Shown here: one piece after another, positions 25,672 through 34,912 of the stretch
Position numbering within the stretch: position 1 is the stretch's first letter
Layout: the number at the start of each line of letters is the position of its first letter
From: AP-15 sp963702685
Lineage (GTDB): Bacteria > Pseudomonadota > Alphaproteobacteria > ATCC43930 > CGMCC-115725
Assembly (NCBI GenBank): GCA_963702685.1
Contig: CAVPDQ010000012.1
Location: 1 to 64,000, forward strand
Reading direction: 5' to 3'
Length of the DNA: 64,000 nt
Made by a program: the position numbers and the translations under genes
Notes under the pieces: generated by a model
The model's input: only the letters and a program-made list of their open reading frames with translations
What the model was told of the DNA's origin: nothing
Database searches by the model: none

Positions 25672-27420
25672 TCACGAACGGCAGCCGGCTTGCGGCGATG
25701 CGCCGGGCACCGCCGCCTGCAGCAGAAAGAACCGCAGCGCGGCGGCGGCGTTGCTCGGCGCCAGCCCGCCGACGGCCTGGGACAGGCTCGCCAGATAGCT
25801 GCGGGCGTCCTCGACCTCGGGCCGCGGGTCGCGGAGCAGCGGCGTGCCAGAGGCGATCATGGTAACGAGCTGCTCGCCGGTGCTGCCGCCCAGCACCCAG
25901 CATCGCGCAAAGGGCGGCAGGCCGAGGATCAGGTGATTGCGCGCGGGCCGAAAATTGAGCCGGTCCCGACTGTTCGGGAAAAGATGCAGCACCTGTCCCT
26001 CGCGATCGAAATAATCGACATAGACATAGCCGTCGAAGCTCGGAGTGCGGAGATCGACGACGAGCGGGTCTCCGAGATGCGCCGCGTCGCTTGTCGGCAG
26101 CAGCGCGAGGCTGGCGGCGCCGCGCGGCGGATGCGCGAGCAGACCGTGCAGCATCCCCAGCACCGCGCAATAAGGCCAGATCCGGAGCTGCACCGCAAAA
26201 TCGAGCTTGGCGACGCCGTGGATCGTGCCAACCATCCGGCGCAGCTGTGCGATGTCGTCGCGATTGGCCACATAACCCGAAATTCGGACCGCGCGATCGG
26301 GACCGACGGCGTAGTCGAGCGAAGCGCACTGGTATCCGGTGATCGCCACGGTGAGCGCGGCGCGCAATGCCGCCACGGAAGGCGGCGGCCGCAATTCGCG
26401 GAGCGCAAGCAGCGCCGACCCGGCCAGGACGGCCAGCGCAGCGACCACGGTCACCGCCAGCATCGCGCGCCGCCGCGATGATCCGCCGGGGCCGTGCCGA
26501 GCCTCGGGTACAGGTTTTCGGGCTCCGCCACTCTGATAGGTCAGCAGTGCGCGCATCGAGGGCGGCCGGTCATCGGGCCGCGGCTCGAGCATCGGCGCGA
26601 TAACGGGCCGCAGCGACGCCGGGACATCGCCGAGATCGGGGACGCTCTGCCGGGCAGCGAGCACCGTCGCCGGTGAGTTGCCCATGTCGAGCTTCTTGCC
26701 AAAACCGATCGCCGCGGCGGCAAGGACGAGGCCGAGACTGTAGATATCCGACCGCAGATCGACCTCGCCGCCGTAGAGCCCGACCTGCTCAGGCGAGGCA
26801 AACGAATATTTGCCGGCGAAGGTGTTGCCGATTAGGGTCGCGCCCGCCGCCTCCATCGATTTGGCGATGCCGAAATCGATCAACTTGGCGCGGTCGATGT
26901 TGCCTTGGGGGAGCAGGATGTTTTCCGGCGATACGTCGCGGTGGACGATGTCCATCTCATGCGCCGCCGCAAGGCCGAGCGCCAGGCGATCGCGCAGCCG
27001 CAGCACTTCCTCCGCCTCTAGGCGCCGCCGTCGCAGGATTTGTTCCAGGGACTCGCCGTGCACGAATTCGGTGACGAGATAATGCAAGCCGTGTTCGTCG
27101 CGAAAAAACCCCTCGTAATCGACGATCGCCGCGTTGTTGATCCGGCCGAGCTTGCGCGCTTCTTCACGAAACAGGTGCACGATTTGCGGATCGTTGGCAA
27201 AGCTCGGCAGGATGATCTTGATCGCATGCTCGGTACCGAGCTCGATATGCTTGGCGCGGTAGACTTCGCCCATACCGCCGCGGCCGAGCAGAGCCTCGAT
27301 GACGTAGGTGTCGCCGACCACCGTCCCCGGCCGCAGCACGGCTGGCGCCGCCACCCCGCCCGTCATCAGACGGGTCGCGTCGTCGTCCGGCTGCGGCGAG
27401 GGAAAATCCGTATCGGGCAT
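25672..27420 (-). CDS. ppkA: T6SS-linked Ser/Thr protein kinase (PpkA-like) with periplasmic module
   Basis: The 582-residue protein starts at the ATG at 27420 (PDTDFPSPQ). A Hanks-type kinase domain (about 35-300) has the Gly loop LLGRGGMGEVYRA, catalytic HRDVSPENILL, DFGIAK and the SPEQ activation segment. A single membrane helix (about 318-340, AMLAVTVVAALAVLAGSALL) leads to a periplasmic region with CASLDYAV, a BON-like segment and LGDPLVVDLRTPSFDGYVYV, a DUF4384-like module. In the threonine-phosphorylation pathway PpkA phosphorylates the FHA protein to activate T6SS assembly; the phosphatase PppA reverses it. It ends the tssA-tssG block. Confidence 0.88.
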   Translation of the reverse strand: MPDTDFPSPQPDDDATRLMTGGVAAPAVLRPGTVVGDTYVIEALLGRGGMGEVYRAKHIELGTEHAIKIILPSFANDPQIVHLFREEARKLGRINNAAIVDYEGFFRDEHGLHYLVTEFVHGESLEQILRRRRLEAEEVLRLRDRLALGLAAAHEMDIVHRDVSPENILLPQGNIDRAKLIDFGIAKSMEAAGATLIGNTFAGKYSFASPEQVGLYGGEVDLRSDIYSLGLVLAAAAIGFGKKLDMGNSPATVLAARQSVPDLGDVPASLRPVIAPMLEPRPDDRPPSMRALLTYQSGGARKPVPEARHGPGGSSRRRAMLAVTVVAALAVLAGSALLALRELRPPPSVAALRAALTVAITGYQCASLDYAVGPDRAVRISGYVANRDDIAQLRRMVGTIHGVAKLDFAVQLRIWPYCAVLGMLHGLLAHPPRGAASLALLPTSDAAHLGDPLVVDLRTPSFDGYVYVDYFDREGQVLHLFPNSRDRLNFRPARNHLILGLPPFARCWVLGGSTGEQLVTMIASGTPLLRDPRPEVEDARSYLASLSQAVGGLAPSNAAAALRFFLLQAAVPGASPQAGCRS

Positions 27421-27452
27421 TGCCCCGTATATAGCACGACGCCGTTCGCCGC

Positions 27453-28991
27453 TCAGCGGACTGTGCGCGGCGGCAGAGCCAGGGCGCCGAGTTGGCGCCA
27501 GAGGGGTGCCTGTTCGGCGATCAGGCGATCGATATGGGCGCGGAGCCGCTGCTGTTCGTCCTCGGGGTGTCCGGCGCCTAGGCTTACCGCCCAGGCGGCG
27601 GGGTCGGGCGGTTGCGCGTCGTCGAGGCGCGCTGCGACAAACAGATCGAGCATCGTGCACGGCACTGGGGCGCCGCCGCTTGCAGCAAGCGCGATGCCGC
27701 GGTTCAGATTCTCGGGTCGCACAAAATGCCCCGCTGCGGCGGCGTTGAAATGTCGAATGCGCGTGTCGGGTTCGCGCGGCGATGCCAGCAGCGGCAACGC
27801 CTGATCGGTGCCGACCAGCATGCCGACGAGTTCGCCGGGGTTGTCGCGTCGCGGCAGTTCCGGCAGCGCCAGCAGTTCGCCCACCGGCCGCGGGCCTTGC
27901 GCCAGCGCATCGACGATCGGGCCGAAGAAGCGGCGCTCGAGCGCCGCGCGGCCGAACGGCACCTCAAAATCCCAGGCAAATTCCGCCGCTGGACAAGCGA
28001 GCCCCAGGACCACCTCGCCGAGCTTTGCATCCCTTTCCCGTGGCGGGAGACGGCGCGCGCCGCGTATGAAGACATCTCGGCGCAGACCGCGCGTCAGGCA
28101 CATGTCCTTGATCAGCTCACGCAGCAGCGGGTCGTCGAACCGGGCTGATACGGTGCGCACCTCCTCGGAGAGCATCAGCGCCGAGAAGTTTTCGAGGAGC
28201 TGCGCCGAAGCGACCCAATCGAGCTTTGCCTCGGCGAAGGCGGCAACGACATCGGTATGAAAGGCCGGCCGCCACGCGTCGTTCATGTATTCATGCGCGA
28301 GATAGGCGAGCGGGGCGCGCCCGGCGTGGTCGATCAGCGAAGCGACAAAAGGGTTGCCGCGCAGATGGTGGGCCGCTGCCTCGGCAAGCAACCGGACGGT
28401 CTCGAAGCCGGCTTCGGCCTGTCGCCCGCTCGGCGCGGCGAGCTGTTTGCCGGCGGCGTGCACCAGGCGCTGCATGCCGAGGGCACCCTGCCAGGCGGGC
28501 AGCGCGTTGTAGCTGACATGCACGACGCCGCCCGGCCGGATCTTGCGGGCCAGCAGCCGGACGATGCCGGCCCGAACCGCATCCGTCACCCAGCTCCACA
28601 AGCCGTGCAGGCTCGCGACATCGACTTCCGGGATGTCGTCCGCGGCCCGCTCGGCCGCGAGCGTGGCGAGATCGGCTTCAATAAACCGGGCGTTGGCGAT
28701 GCGGGCTGTGGCGGCGAATTCGCGTGCCGCGGCGATGTGGGCCGGGTTGAAGTCGACGCCGATCACGGTCCAGGCCGGATTGCAGGCGGCCAGCGCCAGC
28801 GTCACAAAACCCTGGCCGCAGCCGAGTTCGAGATAACAAAGTCGCCGCCCTGGACCGAGGTCGAGACCGGCAAACCCGCCGAGGAGGCAGGCGAGATTGA
28901 GGTGCAGCGGCGACTGGTCGCGGTAATAGCCGGGCACATACGGCGTGTCGGTGACGTAGCCGCCGCCCCAGCACCCGCTCTGCGGCGTCAC
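27453..28991 (-). CDS. class I SAM-dependent methyltransferase with regulatory domain
   Basis: The 512-residue protein carries motif I LELGCGQGFVTLALA (about 53-67), the acidic motif II VIGVDFNP and a motif IV-like DVASLHGLWSWV. A long C-terminal region of the methyltransferase-regulatory type follows (LMLSEEVRTVSARF to the end). The substrate is unknown. It starts at a GTG sharing four bases with the stop of tssG (GTGA), and ppkA follows after 32 bases, so it is embedded in the T6SS operon. A role in modifying a T6SS component or effector is an inference from position only. Confidence 0.82.
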   Translation of the reverse strand: MTPQSGCWGGGYVTDTPYVPGYYRDQSPLHLNLACLLGGFAGLDLGPGRRLCYLELGCGQGFVTLALAACNPAWTVIGVDFNPAHIAAAREFAATARIANARFIEADLATLAAERAADDIPEVDVASLHGLWSWVTDAVRAGIVRLLARKIRPGGVVHVSYNALPAWQGALGMQRLVHAAGKQLAAPSGRQAEAGFETVRLLAEAAAHHLRGNPFVASLIDHAGRAPLAYLAHEYMNDAWRPAFHTDVVAAFAEAKLDWVASAQLLENFSALMLSEEVRTVSARFDDPLLRELIKDMCLTRGLRRDVFIRGARRLPPRERDAKLGEVVLGLACPAAEFAWDFEVPFGRAALERRFFGPIVDALAQGPRPVGELLALPELPRRDNPGELVGMLVGTDQALPLLASPREPDTRIRHFNAAAAGHFVRPENLNRGIALAASGGAPVPCTMLDLFVAARLDDAQPPDPAAWAVSLGAGHPEDEQQRLRAHIDRLIAEQAPLWRQLGALALPPRTVR

Positions 28992-30064
28992 GGACGAGCC
29001 GTTCCGGCGGCCGCTGCGGCCTCGACGGTCTCCGCCTCGAACAAGGCGTCACCGGCATCGGCACGCCGTACGCCCAGCGGCAGACCCTCAGGCGCCGGGA
29101 TCCATGAATTCCAGCCGAGGCGCGGCGCCGGGTCGGCGGCGGGATCGAGCCGCAGCGGCGGCACCTCGGGGCCGGCCAGCACCGGATTGACCGCGAAAGC
29201 GATCTCGAAACCGAGAAAGGCGCGCACCAGCGACACGAGGCGCTGCAAACCCGCCCGGTCCGGCAGCAGCGCGGCAAACGCCGCAAGATCGAGCGGTCCG
29301 ATGCGCAAGATGATGCGGGCGTGGAGGTCCCAGGCGCGAACGCCGATCGCGGCATCGACGCCGAGCCGGTTCCAATTGCCCGGCTTGCGGCCCGCGGCCA
29401 GCGCGGTGCGCTGGTCCGGCGGCAGCGGCAGCCAGGCGCCGACAAATTGCACGATCTCGACCTTGCGGCCGAGCCAATCCGAAACGAGCGCGGCGAGCTT
29501 TTCAGCCGAGCGCGGCCGGCTCGCGAACAGTCCGGCATAGTGCAGCAGCGGTTCGACGCCGACGGCGAGCCGCGGCACAAGATCGGGCGTCGCATAGCCG
29601 GTGACGGCGAGCAACGCCTCGCTCGCACGGTCGGGCGCCGATGCGGGGCCCGCGGCGTCACTGGCGGCGGCCGTCTCGGCCACGCGATTGAGGCGGTATT
29701 TCGCGCCGGCGGCGGCAAAAAACGCGACAAAGCGGTGCGCCAGCATGTCGATGAAGTCGTGCATCGCCGGCGACCGGCGCCGCGATGCCGCGGTCACCAG
29801 CTCGGTAAAGGGTCGCGGCAGCACGCCGGCGACGCCGGTCAGTCCGATCCCGCCGGCCGCGACTTCCGGCGGCTGGCCGTCGGCGGCCGGTGCGACCGAC
29901 AGAATGTCGGCCGGCGGGTAGGCGAGGCCCGGCGGCGAGCGGAAGCGTGCCGCTGCGGCCAGATCGGCGGTCCTCGCCGCGGCCGCCAGCACCCGCACTG
30001 CAGCATCGAAGCGAAACCGCCGCGGTTCGCGGAAGAGTCGGGCAAAAGGCGACAGCGGCGCCAT
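28988..30064 (-). CDS. tssG: T6SS baseplate subunit TssG
   Basis: TssG forms the baseplate wedge with TssE, TssF and TssK. The 358-residue product starts at the ATG at 30064, overlapping the stop of tssF (ATGA). Family features are the opening FARLFREPRRFRFDAAVRVL, FRSPPGLAYPPADI, the central ITELVTA-like PFTELVTAASRRRSPAMHDF and the C-terminal RLGVDAAIGVRAWD. Length is normal. Confidence 0.92.
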   Translation of the reverse strand: MAPLSPFARLFREPRRFRFDAAVRVLAAAARTADLAAAARFRSPPGLAYPPADILSVAPAADGQPPEVAAGGIGLTGVAGVLPRPFTELVTAASRRRSPAMHDFIDMLAHRFVAFFAAAGAKYRLNRVAETAAASDAAGPASAPDRASEALLAVTGYATPDLVPRLAVGVEPLLHYAGLFASRPRSAEKLAALVSDWLGRKVEIVQFVGAWLPLPPDQRTALAAGRKPGNWNRLGVDAAIGVRAWDLHARIILRIGPLDLAAFAALLPDRAGLQRLVSLVRAFLGFEIAFAVNPVLAGPEVPPLRLDPAADPAPRLGWNSWIPAPEGLPLGVRRADAGDALFEAETVEAAAAAGTARP

Positions 30065-31887
30065 CAGAGCAGCACGCGCATGCCGGCGCGCGGCGGCCAT
30101 GCCGCGACGCGACCGCTGCGGCCGCGCAGCACGACGGCGGTGCGGACGAACGAGTTCACCGTCGCGTGCAAGGCGAGAAACCGGTCGAGCACGGCAGCGA
30201 GCAGATAGAGCCCGCCATCCCGCCATGATTGCTCCTCGAATTCGAGCACGACATCGAGCCCGCGACAGAAGGCGCCGGCCCGGGCGCCCGGAACCCGTGC
30301 GGTCCCCGGCGCCGCCGAGACCGCAACGAGCGCCGCTATGGCGGCGCGACTCTCGGCCGAATCCTTGAGATCGTAGAGCCGCAGAACCTCGCGCAGCGCG
30401 GCCGCGCCCGCGGCCCCGCCGACCACCGAGAGGTGGCCCAGCGAGAGGTGCGAGACGAGCCGCCAGAATTGCCGCTCGCGCAGCGGCCGGCGCAATGTCG
30501 GCGTCGGCGGCGTCAGACAAAGGACGGCGGAGACCGCGGCCGAACCCTCGACAAAGCGCAATTCGGGGTGGCCGCCGCCAAACTGGATGGCGCTGGGCAG
30601 ATCGCGGTTGCAGCACAGCGCATCGACCGACAGCACGGTTTCGGCGTCGGACCGCGGATCGAACCCGGGATCGTAGGGGGCGAGGTAGACTTCGCTGCCG
30701 CTGAGCGGCGACGGCGCGTCGCGGCGCTGCTGATGATAAAAGCCGCCGGGCCGGTTGCCGTCCGGGTCGCCATGGGTCAGGCGATAGAACGGGCGCCACG
30801 GGCGTGCGGTGCCGTCCGGCCCGCTCTCGCGCACCCGCTCGACCTGCCACACTTCGAGCGCCGCCGGACGGCGCGCGTCGGCAACGACCCGGTATTCGGT
30901 ATCGGTATGGTCGAGGACGATCGGCTCGCAATGCTGCGGGAACAAGTTCACGATCGGCGTGCAGCCGAGGGCGAAATTCTCGGCGGCGACCACGCGTTCG
31001 AGCTCCGGCGCAGCCCGGTCGAGATAGAGGAAGATTTCGAGGTGGCTGCGCTCGAGCAGTAGGGTCTTGCCGTCCAACCGCGTCAGATCGACGAACAGGA
31101 ATTTTTCCGGAAACGCAAAATATTCGGTCAACAGGCGAAACCCGGAGAAGCTGCGGGCCGGCCAAGGCAACAGCGCCTCTTCCGGGGTGAATCCGGCGGG
31201 CTCGATCGCACTTGCCGGTAAGAGTGTGGCGGCGGCGTCGCCCGGGCCTTCGGCATAGGCCACGCCGAGCGTGTGGCTGCAGATCAACTCGTAGAGCGGC
31301 AGGGCGACATTGGCCGGGCCGCGCAGAAACAGGCGTAGGCGATCGAGACCGAGGCGGGCAAAGCCCAAATCCGGCGACGTGCAGTCGAGAACGATCCGCA
31401 GCACGGCGGCAGCGCCGGCAGCGAGCGGGTTCGGCGGGACGACGAGCGGTAAACCCGAGAGCCGCGCACTGTCGATCCTGACCGGCCACAAGGTGACCGG
31501 CCAGGCGGTGCGAAAGCGGCACGGCTCGCCATGCACCGGCTCGGTTTCGACGGCAAGGCCGGCCGGCAGCTGAACCGGCACCGCCAGATCCGCTTGCGGC
31601 CGCAGCTGCACGATCGCCGCGGATGGAACGGGCGCGAGATAATGTGGATAGAGGACGCCCAGCAGCGCGTCGGTGATCTCGGGAAATTCGTCGTCGAGCC
31701 GGTGCTGCACGCGGGCCGCGAGAAATGCGACCCCTTCCAACAGCCGGGCGACATGCGGGTCGTCGACGCTGTCCGGCGCGAGCCGCAGTCGGCCCGCGAT
31801 CTTCGGGTGTGCGGCCGCAAACTCCGCCGCGAGACGGCGGATCGCATTCAGCTCGCGATCGTAATAGGGTAAGAGCGCGTCAGACAC
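30064..31887 (-). CDS. tssF: T6SS baseplate subunit TssF
   Basis: The 607-residue protein begins at a GTG at 31887, overlapping tssE by eight bases; its start SDALLPYYDRELNAIRRLA, followed by FAAAHPKIAGRLRL, is the hallmark of TssF/VasA. LLEGVAFLAARVQHRLDDEF and LLGVLYPHYLAPVPS continue the conserved N-terminal third. It assembles with TssG and TssK into the baseplate wedge in the cytoplasm. In-frame codons upstream to 32046 lie inside tssE and are not used. Confidence 0.95.
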   Translation of the reverse strand: MSDALLPYYDRELNAIRRLAAEFAAAHPKIAGRLRLAPDSVDDPHVARLLEGVAFLAARVQHRLDDEFPEITDALLGVLYPHYLAPVPSAAIVQLRPQADLAVPVQLPAGLAVETEPVHGEPCRFRTAWPVTLWPVRIDSARLSGLPLVVPPNPLAAGAAAVLRIVLDCTSPDLGFARLGLDRLRLFLRGPANVALPLYELICSHTLGVAYAEGPGDAAATLLPASAIEPAGFTPEEALLPWPARSFSGFRLLTEYFAFPEKFLFVDLTRLDGKTLLLERSHLEIFLYLDRAAPELERVVAAENFALGCTPIVNLFPQHCEPIVLDHTDTEYRVVADARRPAALEVWQVERVRESGPDGTARPWRPFYRLTHGDPDGNRPGGFYHQQRRDAPSPLSGSEVYLAPYDPGFDPRSDAETVLSVDALCCNRDLPSAIQFGGGHPELRFVEGSAAVSAVLCLTPPTPTLRRPLRERQFWRLVSHLSLGHLSVVGGAAGAAALREVLRLYDLKDSAESRAAIAALVAVSAAPGTARVPGARAGAFCRGLDVVLEFEEQSWRDGGLYLLAAVLDRFLALHATVNSFVRTAVVLRGRSGRVAAWPPRAGMRVLL

Positions 31888-32422
31888 GCAGGGCTTCCGG
31901 CGCGGCCGGCTCGGCACCGGGGCGCACAACGATCTGCGCCGTGACCGGATCGACGAGCGTGTCGAACGCAATCGGCTCCGGTGCCGGCTCGGTGTGCAAC
32001 GTCGCATCGACGCGCAGCCGCAATGTCGGCTCCAGCAGCTCGCCATCCTCGACGAGGCTGACGCGGACTTGCAGCAGCCGGGGTTCGAAACGGCGGATGG
32101 TCTGCTCGATCTCAGCGCGCAGCATGTCGCGACGGCCGGTTTCGTTGAACGCGCCGGCGGAGAAATCGGCGATGCCGTAGCCGACCGGCGACAGGGCGAG
32201 CTCGCCGTAGCGGGCGGGCCAGGAGCGCCAGCGCCGCCGGCTGTTGAGCAGCGCCTCGACGTCGCGACAAACGCTGCGGCGCAGCGCCGTCAGACTGTCG
32301 ATCGCGGACGCCGGCGGGTCGCGCAGCCGCTCCGGCTCCTGATCGTCGAGCCGATCGAGCAGCGACAGCTGGGCGATCGGGGCGGGCGGCCGCCCGCTGC
32401 CGCGCGGCGCTCGCTCGTTCAT
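31880..32422 (-). CDS. tssE: T6SS baseplate subunit TssE (gp25-like)
   Basis: TssE is the phage gp25 homologue that seeds sheath polymerisation. The 180-residue product starts at 32422, overlapping the tagJ stop (ATGA), and has the family core QLSLLDRLDD, LRRSVCRDVEALLNSRRRW, LSPVGYGIADFSA, IRRFEPRLLQVRVSLVED. The conserved Glu-Pro-Arg-Leu (EPRL) motif is present in FEPRLLQ. It is slightly longer than usual at the C-terminus. Confidence 0.92.
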   Translation of the reverse strand: MNERAPRGSGRPPAPIAQLSLLDRLDDQEPERLRDPPASAIDSLTALRRSVCRDVEALLNSRRRWRSWPARYGELALSPVGYGIADFSAGAFNETGRRDMLRAEIEQTIRRFEPRLLQVRVSLVEDGELLEPTLRLRVDATLHTEPAPEPIAFDTLVDPVTAQIVVRPGAEPAAPEALRV

Positions 32423-33225
32423 TGGTCGAAGCGCAGCGTCGTCAGATCCATGACGTTGCGCGCCTCGTCGCCGACGAGAAACATCCGCTGGCCGAGCCCG
32501 AGCACCAGCCCGTCTTCCGGACCGACCCAGTCGGTCGTGCGGCCGAGGCGAAGCGTGTCGGCGAGCCCAGGTTCGAGCGTATCGTAGATGACAGGAAGAT
32601 AGACATCGCCGTCCGGTCCAGCGGCGACCGAAAGGCTGGCGCGGCGCCAAAAGAGATCGCGCGGCCGGTGCGGTGCGTGAAACTCGACGCTGACCACCCG
32701 CTCGGTCGGGATCCAGAAATATTTGCCGGTCGTCGTCAGCACCTCAAACAGACCGGCACCGAGATCGTCGGCGTCGCGGCAATCGTCGAACGGCGCATCG
32801 CCGGCGCGGCCCGGCGCGTGCGGGCGCAAGGTCTCGGCTTCCGCCGCGCTGCGGGCGGCGCCATCGCGATCACCGGCGCGCAAGGCGACGAGTGCGGCGA
32901 GCAGTGCGCGCAGCGCCGGTGTCGGTTCGCCGATGAACTCCGGCACGCGGCCGTCGCGGCGCAGCTGGCGCCGCGCGGTCTCGGCGCGGATCAGCTGGCG
33001 AAATTCGGCGACCGCGATCGCCGCGGTCGGATCGATCCGAACCGCCGCATCGAGGATCACATCGGCGCGATCGAGGTTGCCGGCGAAGAGTAGTAATTCG
33101 GCGAGCAGGATGCGGTTGCCGAGATCGGTCGGATTGTTGCGCACACCGGCATTCGCGGCCGTAATCGCCGCGTCGAGGTTGCCGGCGCGGAAGAGTCCGC
33201 CTGCCGTCTCGCGAGGTTCCGACAT
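32419..33225 (-). CDS. tagJ: T6SS accessory protein TagJ (ImpE)
   Basis: The 268-residue protein has TPR-like helical repeats at the N-terminus (LFRAGNLDAAITAANAGVRN, LLAELLLFAGNLDRADVILD) and the ImpE C-terminal domain (TGKYFWIPTERVVSVEFHAP, RPRDLFWRRASL, VYLPVIY). TagJ binds TssB and is linked to ClpV-mediated sheath recycling in other systems. It sits between the second tssC-like gene and tssE, coupled to the latter by overlap. Confidence 0.9.
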   Translation of the reverse strand: MSEPRETAGGLFRAGNLDAAITAANAGVRNNPTDLGNRILLAELLLFAGNLDRADVILDAAVRIDPTAAIAVAEFRQLIRAETARRQLRRDGRVPEFIGEPTPALRALLAALVALRAGDRDGAARSAAEAETLRPHAPGRAGDAPFDDCRDADDLGAGLFEVLTTTGKYFWIPTERVVSVEFHAPHRPRDLFWRRASLSVAAGPDGDVYLPVIYDTLEPGLADTLRLGRTTDWVGPEDGLVLGLGQRMFLVGDEARNVMDLTTLRFDQ

Positions 33226-33239
33226 CGGTCGCCTGTCCT

Positions 33240-34805
33240 CTATGCCCGTAACCCCGGCGCGTCAAGATCGGTGACGAGACGAAAGGTTGCCGAAACATCG
33301 TCGAGCTGAAAATGCGGCTGCAACAGCATCGTGCAGCCGAAGACGCCGGGGCGGCCGACCTGCTCGCGCACGCTCACCCGGCCGGCAATCAGCGGATAGC
33401 GCGCCCGCGTCTCGGGCCCGGCCGAGAGGCTGCTGTTGACATAGCCGGTGAGCCATTGCTGCAGGCGGCTCTCGATCTCTTCAGCGGTCTTGAACGAGCC
33501 CACCATGTCGCGGCCCATGATCTTGACGTAATGGGCAAACCGTGACACGCACAGCATCGCATTGAGCTGCACCGAGAGCCGCGCATTGGCGTTCGCCGCC
33601 GCGGCGTTGCGGCCGATAAGGCCGGCCGGCGCCTGCAAGCTGCGCACCGCGGAAAACACCGCCTCTTCGCCATAGGGCAGGGCCGAGAGCGGCATCAGCC
33701 CGGCCGCGACCAGCGCCGCTTCGATGCGGTCGGACAGCACGAGATCGAGCGGCGGCCGCACCCAGACATGGTCCGGATCGGTGCGGAACGACTCGATCGG
33801 CAGGTCGGTGACGAGCCCGCCGCCGACGAAATCGGTTTCGGAGCCGCGCACATCGGCCGGCCAAGCGTGGTTGTCGAAGGCGCGGGCGACCACGGCGGCA
33901 AAGGCGAATCCGGCGGTCATCCAGACCCGCGATGCTACGTCCGGGGCATATTCCGCATAGCGGAACCCGTCGGCGCGCGCCGGATCGTCCAACCACGGCA
34001 GTCGCGCCAGCACGCGCGGCAGCGTGATGCCGATAAACCGCATGTCCTCGCGCCCGGACAGGCCGCGAAACCGCTGGAACTCGGGCGAGCGGAACAGTTC
34101 GGGAAGATCGGTCACCGCGCCGAGATCGGCGAATTCCTCGACCTGCAACAAGGCCGGTGAAGCGGCAAGCACGGTCGGGGCAAAGGCGGCGGCGGCGGCG
34201 CTGGCGAGCTGGCCAAGGGCGGTGACATCGTCGGTCGGCGCGCCGGGCATCGGGCGGTGGCGGATTTCGTGATCGACGACGAGGAGCCCGTAGGGCTGCC
34301 CCCCCGGCGAGCCGAACTCCTCCTCATAGACTTTACGGAACAGCTGACTTTGGTCGAACTCGGCGGCGCGTTCGAGGTCTCGGCACAGCTCTGGCCAGGC
34401 AATGCTCAAGAGCTTCACCTTGACCCGGCCGGTGGGATCGACCCCATCGACGAGCCAGGCGAGACCGCGCCAGCTGCCCTCGAGGCGGCGCAACCGCGGG
34501 TGGTGCAGCACCGCGTCGAGTTGGACCGAGATCAGCGCGTCGATTGCGGCGACGTCGCGATCGAGCGCGGCGCGGCAGTGTTCCGGATCGGCGACGAGAC
34601 GCCGCGCGGCCCGAGCCCCGAACCACTCAGCGAGCGCTTCGGCCGGAGCCAGAAAACGAAAGCCGGCCACCCGTTCGGCACCGGCTTGATGGCGCGGCCC
34701 GAAGAAAGCACCGGCCAGCAGTTTGTCGCGCAGCGGGGCGGGCGGTTCGGGCGTGGCGGCGATCACCGTTCTTTCGTCGCCGAACCTGACCGCAACGTCA
34801 TCCAT
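33240..34805 (-). CDS. second TssC-like sheath large-subunit protein
   Basis: The 521-residue protein is a paralogue of the tssC product encoded next door: LDAVLHHPRLRRLEGSWRGL, FDQSQLFRKVYEEEFGSPGG, RFAHYVKIMGRDMVGSF and the C-terminal YVNSSLSAGPETRARYPL all align with TssC signatures. It differs in a longer divergent N-terminus and a replaced middle (FRTDPDHVWVRPPLDLVLSD). A tandem tssC pair occurs in some T6SS clusters. Whether the copy forms part of the sheath, caps it, or has another role cannot be told from sequence. Confidence 0.88.
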   Translation of the reverse strand: MDDVAVRFGDERTVIAATPEPPAPLRDKLLAGAFFGPRHQAGAERVAGFRFLAPAEALAEWFGARAARRLVADPEHCRAALDRDVAAIDALISVQLDAVLHHPRLRRLEGSWRGLAWLVDGVDPTGRVKVKLLSIAWPELCRDLERAAEFDQSQLFRKVYEEEFGSPGGQPYGLLVVDHEIRHRPMPGAPTDDVTALGQLASAAAAAFAPTVLAASPALLQVEEFADLGAVTDLPELFRSPEFQRFRGLSGREDMRFIGITLPRVLARLPWLDDPARADGFRYAEYAPDVASRVWMTAGFAFAAVVARAFDNHAWPADVRGSETDFVGGGLVTDLPIESFRTDPDHVWVRPPLDLVLSDRIEAALVAAGLMPLSALPYGEEAVFSAVRSLQAPAGLIGRNAAAANANARLSVQLNAMLCVSRFAHYVKIMGRDMVGSFKTAEEIESRLQQWLTGYVNSSLSAGPETRARYPLIAGRVSVREQVGRPGVFGCTMLLQPHFQLDDVSATFRLVTDLDAPGLRA

Positions 34806-34912
34806 GCATGTTGTCCCGGCTAACGCAGCGTCTTCACAACTTGCAGCCGGTTATTCGCCGACATGCCGGCACCCGACGAGTACCTGCCGGCCGCTGGGCG
34901 AGCCGGGCCGCC

